DNA from: Pteria penguin
Lineage: Eukaryota > Mollusca > Bivalvia > Pterioida > Pteriidae
DNA length: 64,000 nt
Direction of reading: 5' to 3'
Assembly: GCA_035048485.1 (NCBI GenBank)
Contig: CM068589.1
Location: forward strand, 5,256,229-5,320,228
The notes under the pieces were generated by a model. It did not search any database and was not told where the DNA came from. It saw only the letters and a list, made by a program, of their open reading frames with translations. The first letter of the stretch is position 1. Each line of letters begins with the position of its first letter. Both the position numbers and the translations under genes were made by a program. Below are positions 12,601 through 42,785 of the stretch, piece by piece.

Positions 12601-14496
12601 TGTCATGGTAAACAACAAAACATGATGTCCCATGTCATGGTAAACAACAAAACACGATATCCTATGTCATGGTAAACAACATATACCACGTGCAGCTGCT
12701 ACACAAAACATCCTTCACTGCTTTGGCTAGGTTTGTTGCAGAAGTCAAATTTCTGCACACTGTATCATTGCAAATATGAATACTTATTGATATCATAACT
12801 TTAAGAATCATGCTCTGTTTAATTAAGTATGGTTTCAACTGGCTGAACTGGCTAAGTTTGCCCATAGAGAGAAAAATTTACTCTGACAAAGCCAAACAAT
12901 GTCATGTACCAACAAACACAAATCTTATATATGTTATATGTACAACATACATGTTTAATAGTTTATGCACATTTGTCTGAACGATCTCTTTTGAATTAAA
13001 TCAACAATTTGTGTGATTAATCAATCACTTTGGCATTTCTGCTTGCTTAATAATCTGGGAATCAATTTCAAAGATACAAATGTAACAGAGGTAAAAAGCA
13101 GAAGTGAGTGATAGCACAGTAATTCACTACACCAATCTTCATGACATAAATCTATGTAAATATTTACACAGTCACAAAAACTTGTACTGTTACATGCATG
13201 TAATATATGAAATATAAAAGCTACTTAATAAGACATCAGACGAAATTCTAACCTTGACAACTGTAGAAGATGTATGCAGCATTTGTGGATGACTTTAATA
13301 AGGCTTCTGTAACCATTGGCTTGTGTGTCTGGGGATAAGTCATATTTATGTAGTATAGGTGCTATACCCTCTAGTGCAGGCTGGATTCCTCTACAAAATA
13401 TACATCAAATGTACACAAATCTACAATTTATACTAATATGAGGGTTTAAAATTGAAATTTAAAACACTTACATGTACATATCTAATGTCTCGCTGAGTCA
13501 CCACAAAGGTAACACATGTCACTTGAAAATACGAATCATTGGGTCAAACAGCCAACATATATCCAGTAAGCCAATTACCTAATACAGTACGGACGACAGT
13601 TTAAGGAATGTCACATTTGACTTTTGCCAGATGAATTTACCTGGGGATATACAGGTGACAAACCGGCTTAACACCTGTCACAGAATAAGATTAGATTTTA
13701 CTAATATCTGTTGGTACTACTACTAGTAGTAGAACTACTACAACTCATGAAAACATGTAAACATACCCATATGAATACTTCAACTTTGTTGATACAGGTG
13801 ACAAACAGGCTTAACACCTGTCACAGAACAAGATCAGATTTGACTAATATCTGTTGGTACTACTACTACTAGTAGTAGAACTACTACAATTCATGAAAAC
13901 ACGTAAACATACCCATATGAATACTTCAACTTCAACAGATCTATGTTTAACGGTTATTTATTCATAAAAACCCTCCCGTAATGAACGATGATACTCACGC
14001 ATAGTAGCGTATGTCCCCTTATACAGCCATTTTATTTTTGGAATTGCGGGAAATCCACTAGGGGGTGTGGAACTAGAAAGTGGTCATGAGATGTCAGCTT
14101 GGATTGTGAATCAACTGATATAATTAATCTCATGAAAGACAGAAGACAATTTTTTTTATTCCATTTTTTACCTTCATTCCCTTACCTCTCTAAATATAAA
14201 GAATAACTATTGTTAAAATTGCAATGAAAAAATAGGGACGGAACCGACTAGGACCAGGTCTACTGGGGCCGTATATGTACTGGGGCCGGATCCACTATAA
14301 ATCATTTAATTTTGTCATTGCATGTCAGTCAGAGGAAATTCTATGTACAGTACCTGTCCAGATGTTCGTGAAGTATACAGAATGCCTGGTGGAATCTAGC
14401 GTGATGGCTACTTGTTCCGTGCTGGAAATATTCAATATTATTGACTGCTAATGATCTTAAATCTCTAAAAAGAGTACCAAACATCCTGTGACTCAT
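1..14496 (-). CDS. LIPE: Hormone-sensitive lipase (LIPE), 5' ten exons, runs off the left edge
   Basis: Neutral lipase expected to hydrolyse diacylglycerol, cholesteryl and retinyl esters at cytosolic lipid droplets. Coding exons in transcript order: 14354-14496, 13253-13390, 9798-10050, 7936-8091, 6887-6964, 5699-5887, 4714-4824, 4277-4421, 2047-2265 and 674-1. All junctions are GT-AG and all phases chain, giving 702 open codons. Residues 1-310 match the HSL N-terminal domain (for example [42 protein letters not shown]). The alpha/beta-hydrolase part has HGGG at about 343-346 (oxyanion hole), [18 protein letters not shown], and GDSAG with nucleophile Ser about 417. The motif reads GDSAGA where vertebrates have GDSAGG. 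The catalytic Asp and His lie beyond the window. The start is the ATG at 14496, the first in-frame Met after a stop; Met at 14484 is an alternative. Family assignment is near certain; exact start is inferred. Confidence 0.93.
1055..1299. mobile_element. MITE-like element with terminal inverted repeats
   Basis: The left end starts GGGGCCAGTTGTTTGAAA and the right end finishes with its inverse (TTTTCGAACAACTGGCCCC). A second pair of inverted blocks (CCACTGGTTAAGCT and its inverse) sits just inside. It is about 245 bp with no coding capacity, consistent with a non-autonomous DNA transposon. No clear target-site duplication could be defined. Confidence 0.75.
1682..1790. repeat. 54-bp direct duplication (2 copies)
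   Basis: Two adjacent copies begin GATGATACGGACA and include GACGTTAACGGTCTAGTCC. The copies differ at a few positions. Confidence 0.85.
2047..2265 (-). CDS. LIPE: LIPE exon 9, catalytic serine exon
   Basis: The exon encodes about residues 405-477: [17 protein letters not shown], then [11 protein letters not shown] and [14 protein letters not shown], which align without gaps to vertebrate HSL. Ser in GDSAG is the nucleophile. The acceptor is at 2266-2267 and the donor at 2045-2046 (minus strand), with phase 1 at both ends. The Gly-to-Ala change after GDSAG is visible; whether it affects activity is unknown. Confidence 0.95.
2594..3596. repeat. 25-bp minisatellite, about 40 units, in LIPE intron 8
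   Basis: The unit contains GCATTCCACGTAGTAGAGAT. The first part (to about 3100) is uniform; units after 3300 are more diverged. Because 3 x 25 bp makes a 25-codon period, all frames show long spurious ORFs on the minus strand. It has no splice-site-like content. Confidence 0.95.
3600..3770 (-). mobile_element. SINE-derived remnants (two partial pieces)
   Basis: Two adjacent pieces resemble the reverse complement of the middle of the AATC-tailed SINE seen at 43467: ACAGACCCACCCAGAG, a GGATCTTT step and a CATGTACCA step. The copies are heavily decayed and the limits uncertain. Confidence 0.55.
4714..4824 (-). CDS. LIPE: LIPE exon 7, HGGG oxyanion-hole exon
   Basis: Phase 0-0 exon of 37 codons ending [15 protein letters not shown], matching [16 protein letters not shown] of vertebrate HSL. 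The linker upstream of HGGG ([17 protein letters not shown]) is about 13 residues shorter than in mammals, so a short exon in 4825-5698 could have been missed, although the phases join without one. Confidence 0.93.
5270..5690. mobile_element. Decayed dispersed repeat in LIPE intron 6
   Basis: The stretch has 'GACCAAGGTAAAAGACAGATGG...' style sequence, an internal duplication of TCTTACGGTTAAA (5446 and 5573) and an end TAATGTCCCCAGGC. This is typical of dispersed bivalve repeats that end in near-palindromic tails. Identification is by resemblance only. Confidence 0.4.
6121..6255. repeat. 22-bp tandem repeat, about 6 units
   Basis: The unit is close to GGAAGCTCATTGTGGTTCT plus ACA. It lies in LIPE intron 5. 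Confidence 0.85.
6408..6512. repeat. 52-bp direct duplication
   Basis: Two near-identical adjacent copies contain GGTAAAACAAGAGA and AAATCATTAAAATCATCA. It lies in LIPE intron 5. Confidence 0.85.
7380..7935 (-). repeat. 48-bp minisatellite that copies the LIPE exon 4 splice donor
   Basis: Read on the minus strand, each unit repeats the end of exon 4 and its donor, CAGAGCTCAGCAG|GTAAATAGC, where the true junction is at 7936/7935. About seven good copies run from 7590 to 7935 and more decayed ones extend toward 7380. Each unit also holds a second donor-like CAG|GTAAT. The array begins exactly at the exon, so the founding unit spans the exon-intron boundary. Confidence 0.9.
8468..8800. repeat. 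Imperfect tandem repeat, unit containing TCCCTGGATAGAA
   Basis: Short units of about 23 bp (AATCCCTGGATAGAATAAGA type) alternate with a longer phrase ending GGAATGCCTAAACCATAAGA, giving a higher-order pattern. It lies in LIPE intron 3. Confidence 0.8.
8960..9455. mobile_element. Dispersed repeat with internal ~180-bp duplication
   Basis: Two tandem halves share TGTCTATTTTTAGTAA, GACCCCAAAATCAATCC and a TTAAGTTAT(T/C)(G/A)TCTGGAAA step. They are followed by a GGACAGACAGATGG tract and CTCTCCAGTTTCACTGGCAG, a tail style common in bivalve repeats. There is no coding capacity. Confidence 0.6.
9655..9797 (-). repeat. 24-bp minisatellite that copies the LIPE exon 3 splice donor
   Basis: On the minus strand the exon ends TTGGGCTTCCAG and the intron begins GTGAGATAA. 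The same phrase (GGGCTTCCAG|GTGAGAT) recurs about six times into the intron with small changes; the distal copies have weaker donors (CCTGGTAAG, CCGAGTGAA). The first unit contains the real junction. Confidence 0.92.
10845..11130. mobile_element. Dispersed repeat fragment
   Basis: The sequence GGAGGCATATTGTTTTTGTC, then CTGTCTGTCTGTC, then repeated 'TTTGAACCATGAGGGA' phrases resembles the element at 36290-36710 (repeated 'taacttttgaaccat' phrases). No ORF is seen. Confidence 0.55.
11130..12780 (+). mobile_element. SINE copy with its middle expanded into a satellite
   Basis: The left flank (TCTCCCTCTGGAGG..., then TGTCTTGTCTTTCAGATGAAAC) matches the SINE interior CATGTCTTTCGGATGAGAC. The right flank (CCTTCACTGCTTTGGCTAGG, then TTGCAGAAGTCAAATTT) matches CCCTCACTGCTTCGGGTGGG, then TTGCAAAGGTCAAAATTT. 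What lies between is the 32-bp array, which occupies the place of the SINE's AGTAAAAACCGAGGTCCCG / TGTCACGGTA segment. Confidence 0.75.
11200..12676. repeat. 32-bp minisatellite, about 45 units, in LIPE intron 2
   Basis: The unit contains GTCCCATGTCATGGTAAACA followed by ACAAAACACGAT. Variation is concentrated in the two bases before 'ATGTCCC' (ACACGATG, ACATGATG, ACACCATG, ACACAATG), so copies are otherwise highly uniform. No long ORF results because TAA occurs in the unit. Confidence 0.96.
13651..13936. repeat. 143-bp tandem duplication in LIPE intron 1
   Basis: Two adjacent copies start ACAGGTGACAAAC(C/A)GGCTT and contain a TACTACTACTAGTAGTAG palindrome. The second copy has one extra ACT triplet. 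Confidence 0.9.
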
Positions 14497-15292
14497 CTGT
14501 CAGTTCTCCACCGTTGTCACTTGTCAGATTTGTTGACATCCTTCGCCATGTCACTGCCTCGCACAAAATTCCTTAAAACAAATTTCTAAAATATAAACAT
14601 TTTATACTTTTAAAAACTTAATCATGAAAGCATACTTGACATCAATAAGAATCAATAACAAATATTTATTTATATATAATATTTATACATATACGGATCT
14701 TTTAATTTTTATTTTGACCAATAGAAATTGAGATTAGTCTTCATCTATCAAAGAAAGCTCAGGAAGAAAAACAAAAGATAAGATGGTACGCCTTGTAGCT
14801 GTTTAACATACTGACAGTGCTTAGGTTTTCTTGATATGCAACTTTGATTCCTGAGTCGACTTGAATTTGATAAATTTGTATATTTTTATCAATGAAATTG
14901 ACTGATTTAAAGCGTTACACAGTTAAAAAAAAACTCGAGTTATCATAAAGTCATACACTAATATTGTAATAAGTTCAATAGATTTCATTGAAAAAAGTGG
15001 GGGAAATATTAGCATTGTTGTTAATCTAAATTTAAATACAATGCATGAGTCAAGGGAACAAATTCTTGGCCAGGACTCAAACATCATCCCAGACCATTCT
15101 ATTAACCAGGAATAGTTGTGTACAGATGATGTAGTCCTGCTGACTTGTTTGTGAAATTGGTTTGGGACTGTAGCGTTACCTATTTTATTCCACCTTTTAG
15201 AACAATTATATATGAGTCTTCTCGAAGTCAATTCTCCATACTGTATTGCAGTCACCACACTCGGATATAAATATATATAGAAATGCACATAA

Positions 15293-15958
15293 ATGTGTTA
15301 ATCGGTGCAGTAGCTGATTATAATGTAACTCTACTGCAAACATATAAGTAGTACAGATTCTGATTGGTTGATGATAGCGTAGCAGGCAGAAGAAAAAGAT
15401 GTGGACAGACTCAGGAATCAAGCCCAGAACCTTCCGCTATCAAGGCAGAACACTCTGACCATTGAGCTATCCGGGCAGATATTTGTCCATCACACTCTTC
15501 CCCTGCCAGAGGTTTCCATCCTTGGAAACCGAAACACACAACAACCCAAAGGTCATATCCTCACAGTGCACATGCAACCCATGAGGGCTGGCCATGGCAC
15601 CATATGTAATAGGTAGGAGAAAAAGATGTGTTAATCGGTGCAGTAGCTGATTATAATGTAACTCTACTGCAAACATATAAGTAGTACAGATTCTGATTGG
15701 TTGATGATAGCGTAGCAGGCAGAAGAAAAAGATGTGGACAGACTCAGGAATCAAGCCCAGAACCTTCCGCTATCAAGGCAGAACACTCTGACCATTGAGC
15801 TATCCGGGCAGATATTTGTCCATCACACTCTTCCCCTGCCAGAGGTTTCCAACCTTGGAAACCGAAACACACAACAACCCAAAGGTCATATCCTCACAGT
15901 GCACATGCAACCCATGAGGGCTGGCCATGGCACCATATGTAATAGGTAGGAGAAAAAG
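15293..15958. repeat. 333-bp tandem duplication carrying a tRNA-like SINE head
   Basis: The two copies (15293-15625 and 15626-15958) differ at one base that I can see (CCATCCTTGG versus CCAACCTTGG). Each contains, on the minus strand, a tRNA-like segment (about 15399-15476 and 15732-15809) with A-box-like TAGCTCAATGGTCAG. The near identity implies a recent duplication or assembly duplication. Confidence 0.93.
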
Positions 15959-16060
15959 ATGTGGGCGGACCCGGGAATCAAATCCAGAACTTTCCACTTT
16001 CAAGGATGACGCTATCATCATTGAGCTATGCATGCCAATACCCGCCCGTCACAATAGTAA
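15959..16060 (-). mobile_element. tRNA-like SINE head, diverged
   Basis: On the minus strand it has a CATAGCTCAATGATGATAGC stretch and then a GATTTGATTCCCGGGTCC end. It is related to, but diverged from, the two heads in the preceding duplication. It is not a foldable tRNA. Confidence 0.6.
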
Positions 16061-16952
16061 ATTTTAGGCAACATGTAAATTCTTCATTACACACCTCAAA
16101 TTGTAAATTTGTATTATTGCTCACTGTGGATACTTGTCAATGTAAACAACATAAATAAAGGATGTCAAAAACATGCTTGTAGAGCTCTAGTGGAGTTTGA
16201 ACTTTTATAGGTGTATATGTTAAAGTTTTTGTGAAGATAATCATAGCAGACCTGCAGACAACACATGGAGAATTATGGAAATGAATGAAATTTTTTCTAT
16301 TCAAACATTTTTTAAGTTATTCTTGTTAAAGACATCGACTGTAGAATGCAAAAAGTTCTTTGTAATATGCATGTGTACATTAGAATGTCAATAACATGGT
16401 AGTGTTTTCAAATTTTTGGCATGTAATCACTGATTTATAGGTCGCAAACATCCATTTTTGGACTAAATTGCCAATTATATGCTAGAAATTTGAAAACGCA
16501 AGTATGTTATTCCTTAAAAGGCTAGAAATGAAAATTTTATAACTGAAAGAAATATATATGATTCATAGTAGATAATACTGATTAATTAATGTTTTGTTAT
16601 GGAATCAAGATGATCATGTTCATTATTACATACAAGTACTATAACAATTGATATCGATGATTAGTACAATGAATCTGATACTGTTTAATCTGATTGTCTA
16701 GTTTTTCTAAAATAAAATGTAATACAAGTTTCTACAGGTCTTAATATATTGAAAATTAAAATCACTTTGTACATTTTTATAGTAATTTGACCACTTAATC
16801 GAATAATAATAAGTGAAAAAACCCTTTGATAATTATATGACTACATTTATTATCTATACCTTATGTCGTCCATAACTAAGCATGCTAGCCTATTAGTCCT
16901 GAATTACTGTAATGAAGAGAGAAAACAGAAGACATCTGACAAAGCTATATGA

Positions 16953-17121
16953 TGGTTGGTTGATTGGTGTTTTACGTCGCTTTCAACAATATTTCAGTTA
17001 TATCGCGACATGGAAGCAGGACGTTACCAACCTCTTAAACATAGTGGCGCAACCCGGGAATCGAACCCGGATTGTCGGCACCGCAAGCCAAGCGCTTAAC
17101 CACTACACCATGCCTGCCCCT
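16953..17121 (-). mobile_element. Complete tRNA-derived SINE with 13-bp target-site duplication
   Basis: On the minus strand it begins with a tRNA-like head (GTGTAGTGGTTAAGCGCTTG, then GGGTTCGATTCCCGGGTTGC, a good B box) and ends GCGACGTAAAACACCAATCA. CAAAGCTATATGA flanks it at 16940-16952 and 17122-17134. The TSD shows retrotransposition. The 3' domain (TTTCAACAATATTTCAG on the plus strand) looks like the conserved tail of molluscan SINEs. Confidence 0.92.
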
Positions 17122-17628
17122 CAAAGCTATATGACACATATCATCAAAGACATGCACACAAAACATGATAATAGTAAAATATACACAGAAAAGGAAAACC
17201 ATTCAGTCCTGTCAATGGACATTTCACTCCTATTACAATCAGATTTGAATTTCATTATTAATCACAGTACAGTTCAGGTGTTTTGTAATTTTTTCCACCC
17301 ACCACAGTGGGCCACATTCAGGTGTAAATTCAAGATTAATACAGTACACTATGTAAATACAAAGGTGTGAATGAGCACTGGTAAATTTTCAGCTGGATTC
17401 CCACTGTGATTTCGGGTGTTTTTCCAACTGTGTTTTGTGCAATTTCTCCAGAACACTTGGTCTGTACTGTATTTCCTTTGATTATGATATGGCATAAAAT
17501 GTAACATAAGCATCTCATTAAAATTTATTTTCTTTTAAATAAGGTATAGCTCTCATCTTACCCAACAGTAGAGGAGTAAAGAAGGACGTTAGGTAGAATC
17601 CTTAAGAGTAGGAGTAGGGTATATAAAC

Positions 17629-37501
<19,873 letters not shown>

Positions 37502-37587
37502 CCAGAACTCCCAGATACAATACGTAAAGACTGGATGCAAAATGTTCTAAATGTAAAATTTGTTGAAGTTTGGGTCATAAACCTTAT

Positions 37588-37695
37588 AATGGAATTTTGT
37601 TGACTTTATCTAGCTTCAGAAACAATTTTGTTAACTTTATCTAGCTTCAGAAACAATTTTGTTGACTTTATCTAGCTTCAGAAATAATTTTGAAG
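37588..37695 (+). repeat. 31-bp triplication in the DCAF8 3' UTR
   Basis: Three units contain TTTGTT(G/A)ACTTTATCTAGC followed by TTCAGAAACAA, starting about 90 bp after the stop codon. Confidence 0.85.
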
Positions 37696-37799
37696 TTTTG
37701 GTTTCAGTTGATGCTGCTTAAAAAATTAATGGTAGAAAACTAGAATTTTCTCCTAGGATTCACCACTCCACCAATATGGTCATTGATTTCCGTTGGAAG

Positions 37800-37875
37800 G
37801 TAGTAATGTAGTGGTGAAGTGCTTGGCTTATGACGCAAACGATTAGGGATAGATTGCCAGATTGCTCCACTATAT
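37800..37875 (+). mobile_element. Decayed tRNA-like SINE head in the DCAF8 3' UTR
   Basis: AATGTAGTGGTGAAGTGCTT is close to the head of the SINE at 16953-17121 (GTGTAGTGGTTAAGCGCTTG), followed by a degraded B-box region. Short and uncertain. Confidence 0.4.
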
Positions 37876-38099
37876 TAAATTCCAACCAAATCACCATTTT
37901 CCATTTTTTTGACTGAAAGTTTTAGTAGAAAGTTTCTCAGAAGATTCCCTTTATTTACCAAAGAAATGTTCAAAGTGAGATACAGCCTGTCACATTTTTC
38001 CCCCTCACAAATAGGCCTAAAACGTAAACAGTAAATTCACTATAATTCTTATCTCAATTATTCCAGAAAATCAATTGGTATGTAAATTAATGTTATCTG

Positions 38100-38105
38100 A
38101 ATAAA
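38100..38105 (+). promoter_or_regulatory. Possible DCAF8 polyadenylation signal
   Basis: AATAAA about 600 bp after the stop codon at 37499-37501. It is the first canonical hexamer I see downstream; use is unproven. Confidence 0.35.
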
Positions 38106-38879
38106 AGCCATGAGAATTTATGCTTATTTATAACATAAGCATGTAAAGGTTACAGATAAGGTGAAAAAATTATGAAGATAGAAGTGCTCTGGTAATACCT
38201 CATGTCACTGGTTATAGATGACATAAAACAGGTGTGACATTGAATACAAGGTCATCTAATACATAGATAGATGATGCTTGATGGTCATTGATAGCACTAT
38301 GATATACAGTTTCTTTCCTTATTCCTCGTCAGTGAGGGATGGTGTATTCAGAGCAATTACACTGGGAGTAATACATTTGTTCTGGCTGTATTGTGATATA
38401 TAATACATTGTCAAGTATTAGATTTGACAATATTGATTTTTAAGGTTAAATTATCATATTTGTACAGCAGTTATCAACATATTCCAGATTTATTTAAATC
38501 ACAAATATCTTTTTCATTCTTTGGATTAGGGTCTTTATCATATTCAGACAATTTCTGTTCTTCGAGGTAATTCTTGTGTCGTGTTATGTTTTGGGCTTTC
38601 ATTGTGGATGTGGGAAGTAAACAAGAAATGCTTGCACTCCCTAGGCATCTTGACTCTTGAAAAGAACTTGAGAAGTAATGTTCTTGTTACCTTAAATTTG
38701 AAATATATAAAGTTTTCACATGTATATGGTAAAGTCTTATCTACTAAATTTACATGTACTTTACATGAATTTACATGTATTTACGAACAGAAAAATGTAA
38801 AAATAAAGTCCCAGAAAATTCGGCTGATTTACAGTACCTATATTTGAGATCTTGATATACATTTGGTAATCTGGGGCAG

Positions 38880-39690
38880 CTGAACAAGACTTGATTAAGG
38901 TTGTATATCGCTGTGATCAGGAACAATACCTGATTAAGGTTGACCATCCCAATGATAAGGAACAATAACTAATTAAGGTTGACCATCCCAATGTTTAGGA
39001 ACAATAACCGATTAAGGTTGACCATCCCAATGATAAGGAACAATAACTAATTAAGGTTGACCATCCCAATGATTAGGAACAATAACCGATTAAGGTTGAC
39101 CATCCCAATGATAAGGAAAAATAACTGATTAAGGTTGACCATCCCAATGATTAGGAACAATAACCAATTAAGGTTGACCATCCCAATGATTAGGAACAAT
39201 AACCGATTAAGGTTGACCATCCCAATGATAAGGAACAATACCTGATTAAGCTTGACCATCCCAATGATAAGGAACAATAACTGATTAAGGTTGACCATCC
39301 CAATGATAAGGAACAATAACTGATTAAGGTTGACCATCCCAATGATAAGGAACAATACCTGATTAAGGTTGACCATCCCAATGATAAGGAACAATAACTG
39401 ATTAAAGTTGACCATCCCAATAATAAGAAACAATACCTGATTAAGGTTGACCATCTCAATGATAAGGAACAATAACTGATTAAGGTTGACCATCCCAATG
39501 ATAAGGAACAATAACTGATTAAAGTTGACCATCCCAATAATAAGAAACAATACCTGATTAAGGTTGACCATCTCAATGATAAGGAACAATACCTGATTAA
39601 GGTTGACCATCCCAATGATAAGGAACAATAACTGATTAAGGTTGAACATCCTAGGATAAAGAACAAATACCAGATTAAAGTTGAACAACT
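38880..39690. repeat. 39-bp minisatellite, about 20 units
   Basis: The unit contains AAGGTTGACCATCCCAATGA, then TAAGGAACAATAACTGATT. The 13-codon length gives a 213-codon spurious minus-strand ORF. Confidence 0.96.
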
Positions 39691-40959
39691 GTATGATATG
39701 GGAGATAACTCTTTTATTGATAGATCCCTAAATTCATGTGTAAAATGAATCGTCTGTCTCAAGTAATGGAATGTTGATACAGTTTGAAAAATGTGCAGTC
39801 TTTTAAATTTTCTGTCATACAGTTTGTTCTACAAAAATAAAGTACACTTTTGGTGAAAAGATGTGAACAAAGAATGGAGAGAATGTCTTATTCAAGACTA
39901 ACCGTTCACTGTGAACTCATGAAATAACAATGTACATTGCTTGTTATGTCCTCCATTGATCATGCATTCTGATTTCATGATATGGTTTAGATTTGATACC
40001 ATGAAATGAGACATGCTTTCTTTCTGAAAATGAATCATGCATTTAATTTCATGTATTGCTCATGCTTTTTTGTTTTATGAATTTTGTTGACTATGAGATT
40101 GGAAAATCATTCTGATTTCATGAATTGATATTCATACATTTTTGTCTTCATAAATTTATAATGCATTTTCATGTCAATAATTTGTATCACATTTTGTTTG
40201 TATAATAATGAGTAATGAATACAAAATGCATATGCATCTGATTTCTGATGTTGGATTCTCTTTTGATCGTATAATCAATATAGAACTCATGTTGATTTGT
40301 GTATGATACTTGATGCATGACTATTTGTATGGTATAGGTATTTGAATGTTTATTTATTTTGATTTGTTTGGTTTGTAGCCCGAGATCTGATCTCTCTGTA
40401 CCATACAGTTTACATTGATTCTTGTGAAGTAATAAAGAGTATATAATATATATTGGGTTCTGTTGTCATATAGACCCTGCTTCCCCACTTGCAGCCTTCC
40501 AGTGAGGTCAATATAATGACATACAGACCTACTGATGTGTCTGTAGAGGTTTACACGGTGTTTGTATGGGGAGGATATGATCATCATGAACTTTCGTTAT
40601 GTTATGATTTAATTTCCAAATGTTACAATCATTTGCATTGATTAGAGCAAAGAATGGAGCATAAGTTTATCACCTGATTTGCCTGTCATGCTGTTGTGTC
40701 AGAAAGCAAAGCCAATTGAATTTTGAAAACGTCAGAATGTAGTCAACTGATGTTCTTATTAACTGGACATTGAAAAGCTTTAAAGAACTGTTCATTGAAT
40801 AAGGATAGTTAAATTAATAAAGTGAAAGTATTTTAGAATTAAATGATCATTTACTGAATCAGAATCCATATTTAAGGACAGGTTGATCCAGTGGTATAGT
40901 GTTGAATTCTTATTTGAGTGGCTGAATTCATTACTGCTGTTATCTCGCTGACTCGGGTG

Positions 40960-42215
40960 CACCTGTAACAGGAGGTCAGATACATCTGTTACAGGAGGTC
41001 AGGTGCATCTGTTACAGGAGGTCAGATGCATCTGTTACCGTAGGTCAGGTGCTTCTGTTACAAGAGGTCAGGTACATCTGTTACTGGAGGTCAGGTGCAT
41101 CTGTTATAGGAGGTCAGATGTGTCTGTTACAGGAGGTCGGATGCGTCTGTTACAGGGGATCAGATGCGTCTGTTACAGGAGGTCAGATGTGTCTGTTACA
41201 GGAGGTCAGATACATCTGTTTCAGGAGGTCAGATGCATCTGTTACAAGAGGTCAGGTGCATCTGTAACAGGAGGTCAGATGCATCTGTTACAGAAGGTCA
41301 GGTGCGTCTGTTACAGAAAGTCAATTGTGTCTGTTACAGGAGGTCAGATGCATCTGTTACAGGAGGTCAGGTGTGTCTGTTACAGAAGGTCAATTGTGTC
41401 TGTTACAGGAGGTCAGATGCATCTGTTACAGGAGACCAGGTGCGTCTGTTACAGGAGGGAAGATGCATCTGTTACAGGAGGTCAGGTCCAATTGTTACAG
41501 AAGATCAAATGCATCTGTTACAGGAAGTCAGGTGCATCTATTACAGGAGGTCAGGTGCGTCTGTTACAGGAGATCAGATGCATCTGTTACAGGAGGTCAG
41601 ATGCGTCCGTTACAGGAGGTCAGATGCGTCTGTTACAGGAGGTCAGATGCATTTGTTACAGGAGGTCAGATGCGTCTGTTACAGTAGGTCAGATGCATCT
41701 GCTACAGGAGGTCAGATGCATCTGTTACGGTAGATCAGGTGAGTCATTTACAGGAAGTCAGATGCGCCTGTTACAGGAGGTCAGATGCGTTTGTTACAAG
41801 AGGTCAGGTGCATCTGTTACAGGAGATCAGGTGCATCTGTTACAGGAGGTCAGGTGCGTCTGTTACAGGAGATCAGATGCATGTTACAGGATGTCAGGTG
41901 TGTCTGTTACAGGAGGTCAAATGCGTCTGTTACAGGAGGTCAGATGCGTCTGTTACAGGAGATCAGATGCGTCTGTTACAGAAGGTCAGGTGTGTCTGTT
42001 ACAGGAGGTCGGATGCGTCTGTTACAGATCAGATGCGTCTGTTACAGGAGGTCAGGTGCGTCTGTTACAGGATGTCAGGTGCATCTGTTACAGGAGGTCA
42101 GGTGCGTCTGTTACAGGAGATCACGTGCATCTGTTACAGGATGTCGGGTGTGTCTGTTACAGGAGATCAGATGCGTCTGTTACAGAAGTTCAGGTGCGTC
42201 TTATACAGGTGTTAC
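40960..42215. repeat. 23-bp minisatellite, about 54 units
   Basis: The unit contains GGTCAGATGCATCTGTTACA followed by GGA, with many CATCTG/CGTCTG/TGTCTG and ATGC/GTGC variants and occasional GATC or GAAG steps. It gives a 406-codon spurious ORF with a 23-residue period. Confidence 0.96.
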
Positions 42216-42307
42216 TAGTATGAGGTCGTGCACCAAACAGGTGGATCACTTTATGAAGGATAACGATTTAGTGTGGCATGGATATTCCGTACCACGTCAG
42301 GATTATC

Positions 42308-42575
42308 TTACAACACTATGAACCAGGTTTGGCTCTGTGGGTGAGACGTTAGGCTCGTGAACGAGAGGTCCAGTGTTCGACTACTGCTGTGGGCACACTG
42401 ATGTTCTGTCTATCGGTAGAGAAAGTAAAAATCGAGGTCCCGTGGCACGTAAAAATCCCTCACTGCTTTGGATGTGTCCTTTGTCACAGATACAGATTTC
42501 TGTGCTGTCACCTTTTACCTGAAATAATTGTAGAGTGACGTAAAACAATAATCATTCATTCATTCTGTTAGCTCT
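42308..42575 (+). mobile_element. AATC-tailed SINE, decayed copy
   Basis: It follows the family consensus: GTGTTCGACTACTGCTGTGG, TGATGTTCTGTCTATCGGTA, CGAGGTCCCGTGGCACG, CCCTCACTGCTTTGGATG, GTAGAGTGACGTAAAACAAT and an (ATTC)n-like tail. It starts where the 23-bp array ends. Confidence 0.8.
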
Positions 42576-42589
42576 ATACAACCATAAGT

Positions 42590-42785
42590 ATCACACAACA
42601 CCACATCAATATGATCGTATAACACCAAATCATGATTATTGTGTAACACTATGTCAGGATCATGGTATAACACTACTCCAGATTTATCGTATAACATCAC
42701 TCTAGGTTTGTCGTGTAACATCACTCCATGTTTATCTTACAACACCACTCTAGGTTTATCGTATTAAACTATGCCAAGATTGTTT
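42590..42785. repeat. ~30-bp imperfect tandem repeat
   Basis: The unit resembles CGTATAACATCACTCTAGGT plus TTAT. About six diverged units. Confidence 0.75.

Larger units (their letters stand above)
14497..17628. other. Divergent intergenic spacer between LIPE and DCAF8
   Basis: About 3.1 kb lie between two divergently transcribed start codons. It holds a 333-bp tandem duplication (15293-15958), a third related tRNA-like piece (15959-16060) and a complete SINE (16953-17121). Promoters of both genes should be here, but I see no convincing TATA or other core element, and 5' UTR exons cannot be placed without transcripts. Confidence 0.6.

Noticed and set aside
11200..12676. Regular short repeats resembling a CRISPR array
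   Set aside because: No unique spacers, host is eukaryotic, and the whole 32-bp unit repeats.
15399..15476. tRNA gene candidate on the minus strand
   Set aside because: A-box-like but with a disrupted B box and no convincing cloverleaf; it fits a SINE head, and is duplicated with its flank.
17040..17118. tRNA gene candidate on the minus strand
   Set aside because: Good A and B boxes, but it is the head of a TSD-flanked SINE, not an independent tRNA gene.
17610..17628. TATA-box-like GTATATAAAC before the DCAF8 ATG
   Set aside because: It lies immediately before the start codon, too close to be a core promoter.
41003..42223. 406-codon ORF, Cys/Arg-rich repeat
   Set aside because: Pure 23-bp satellite, open in several frames at once.
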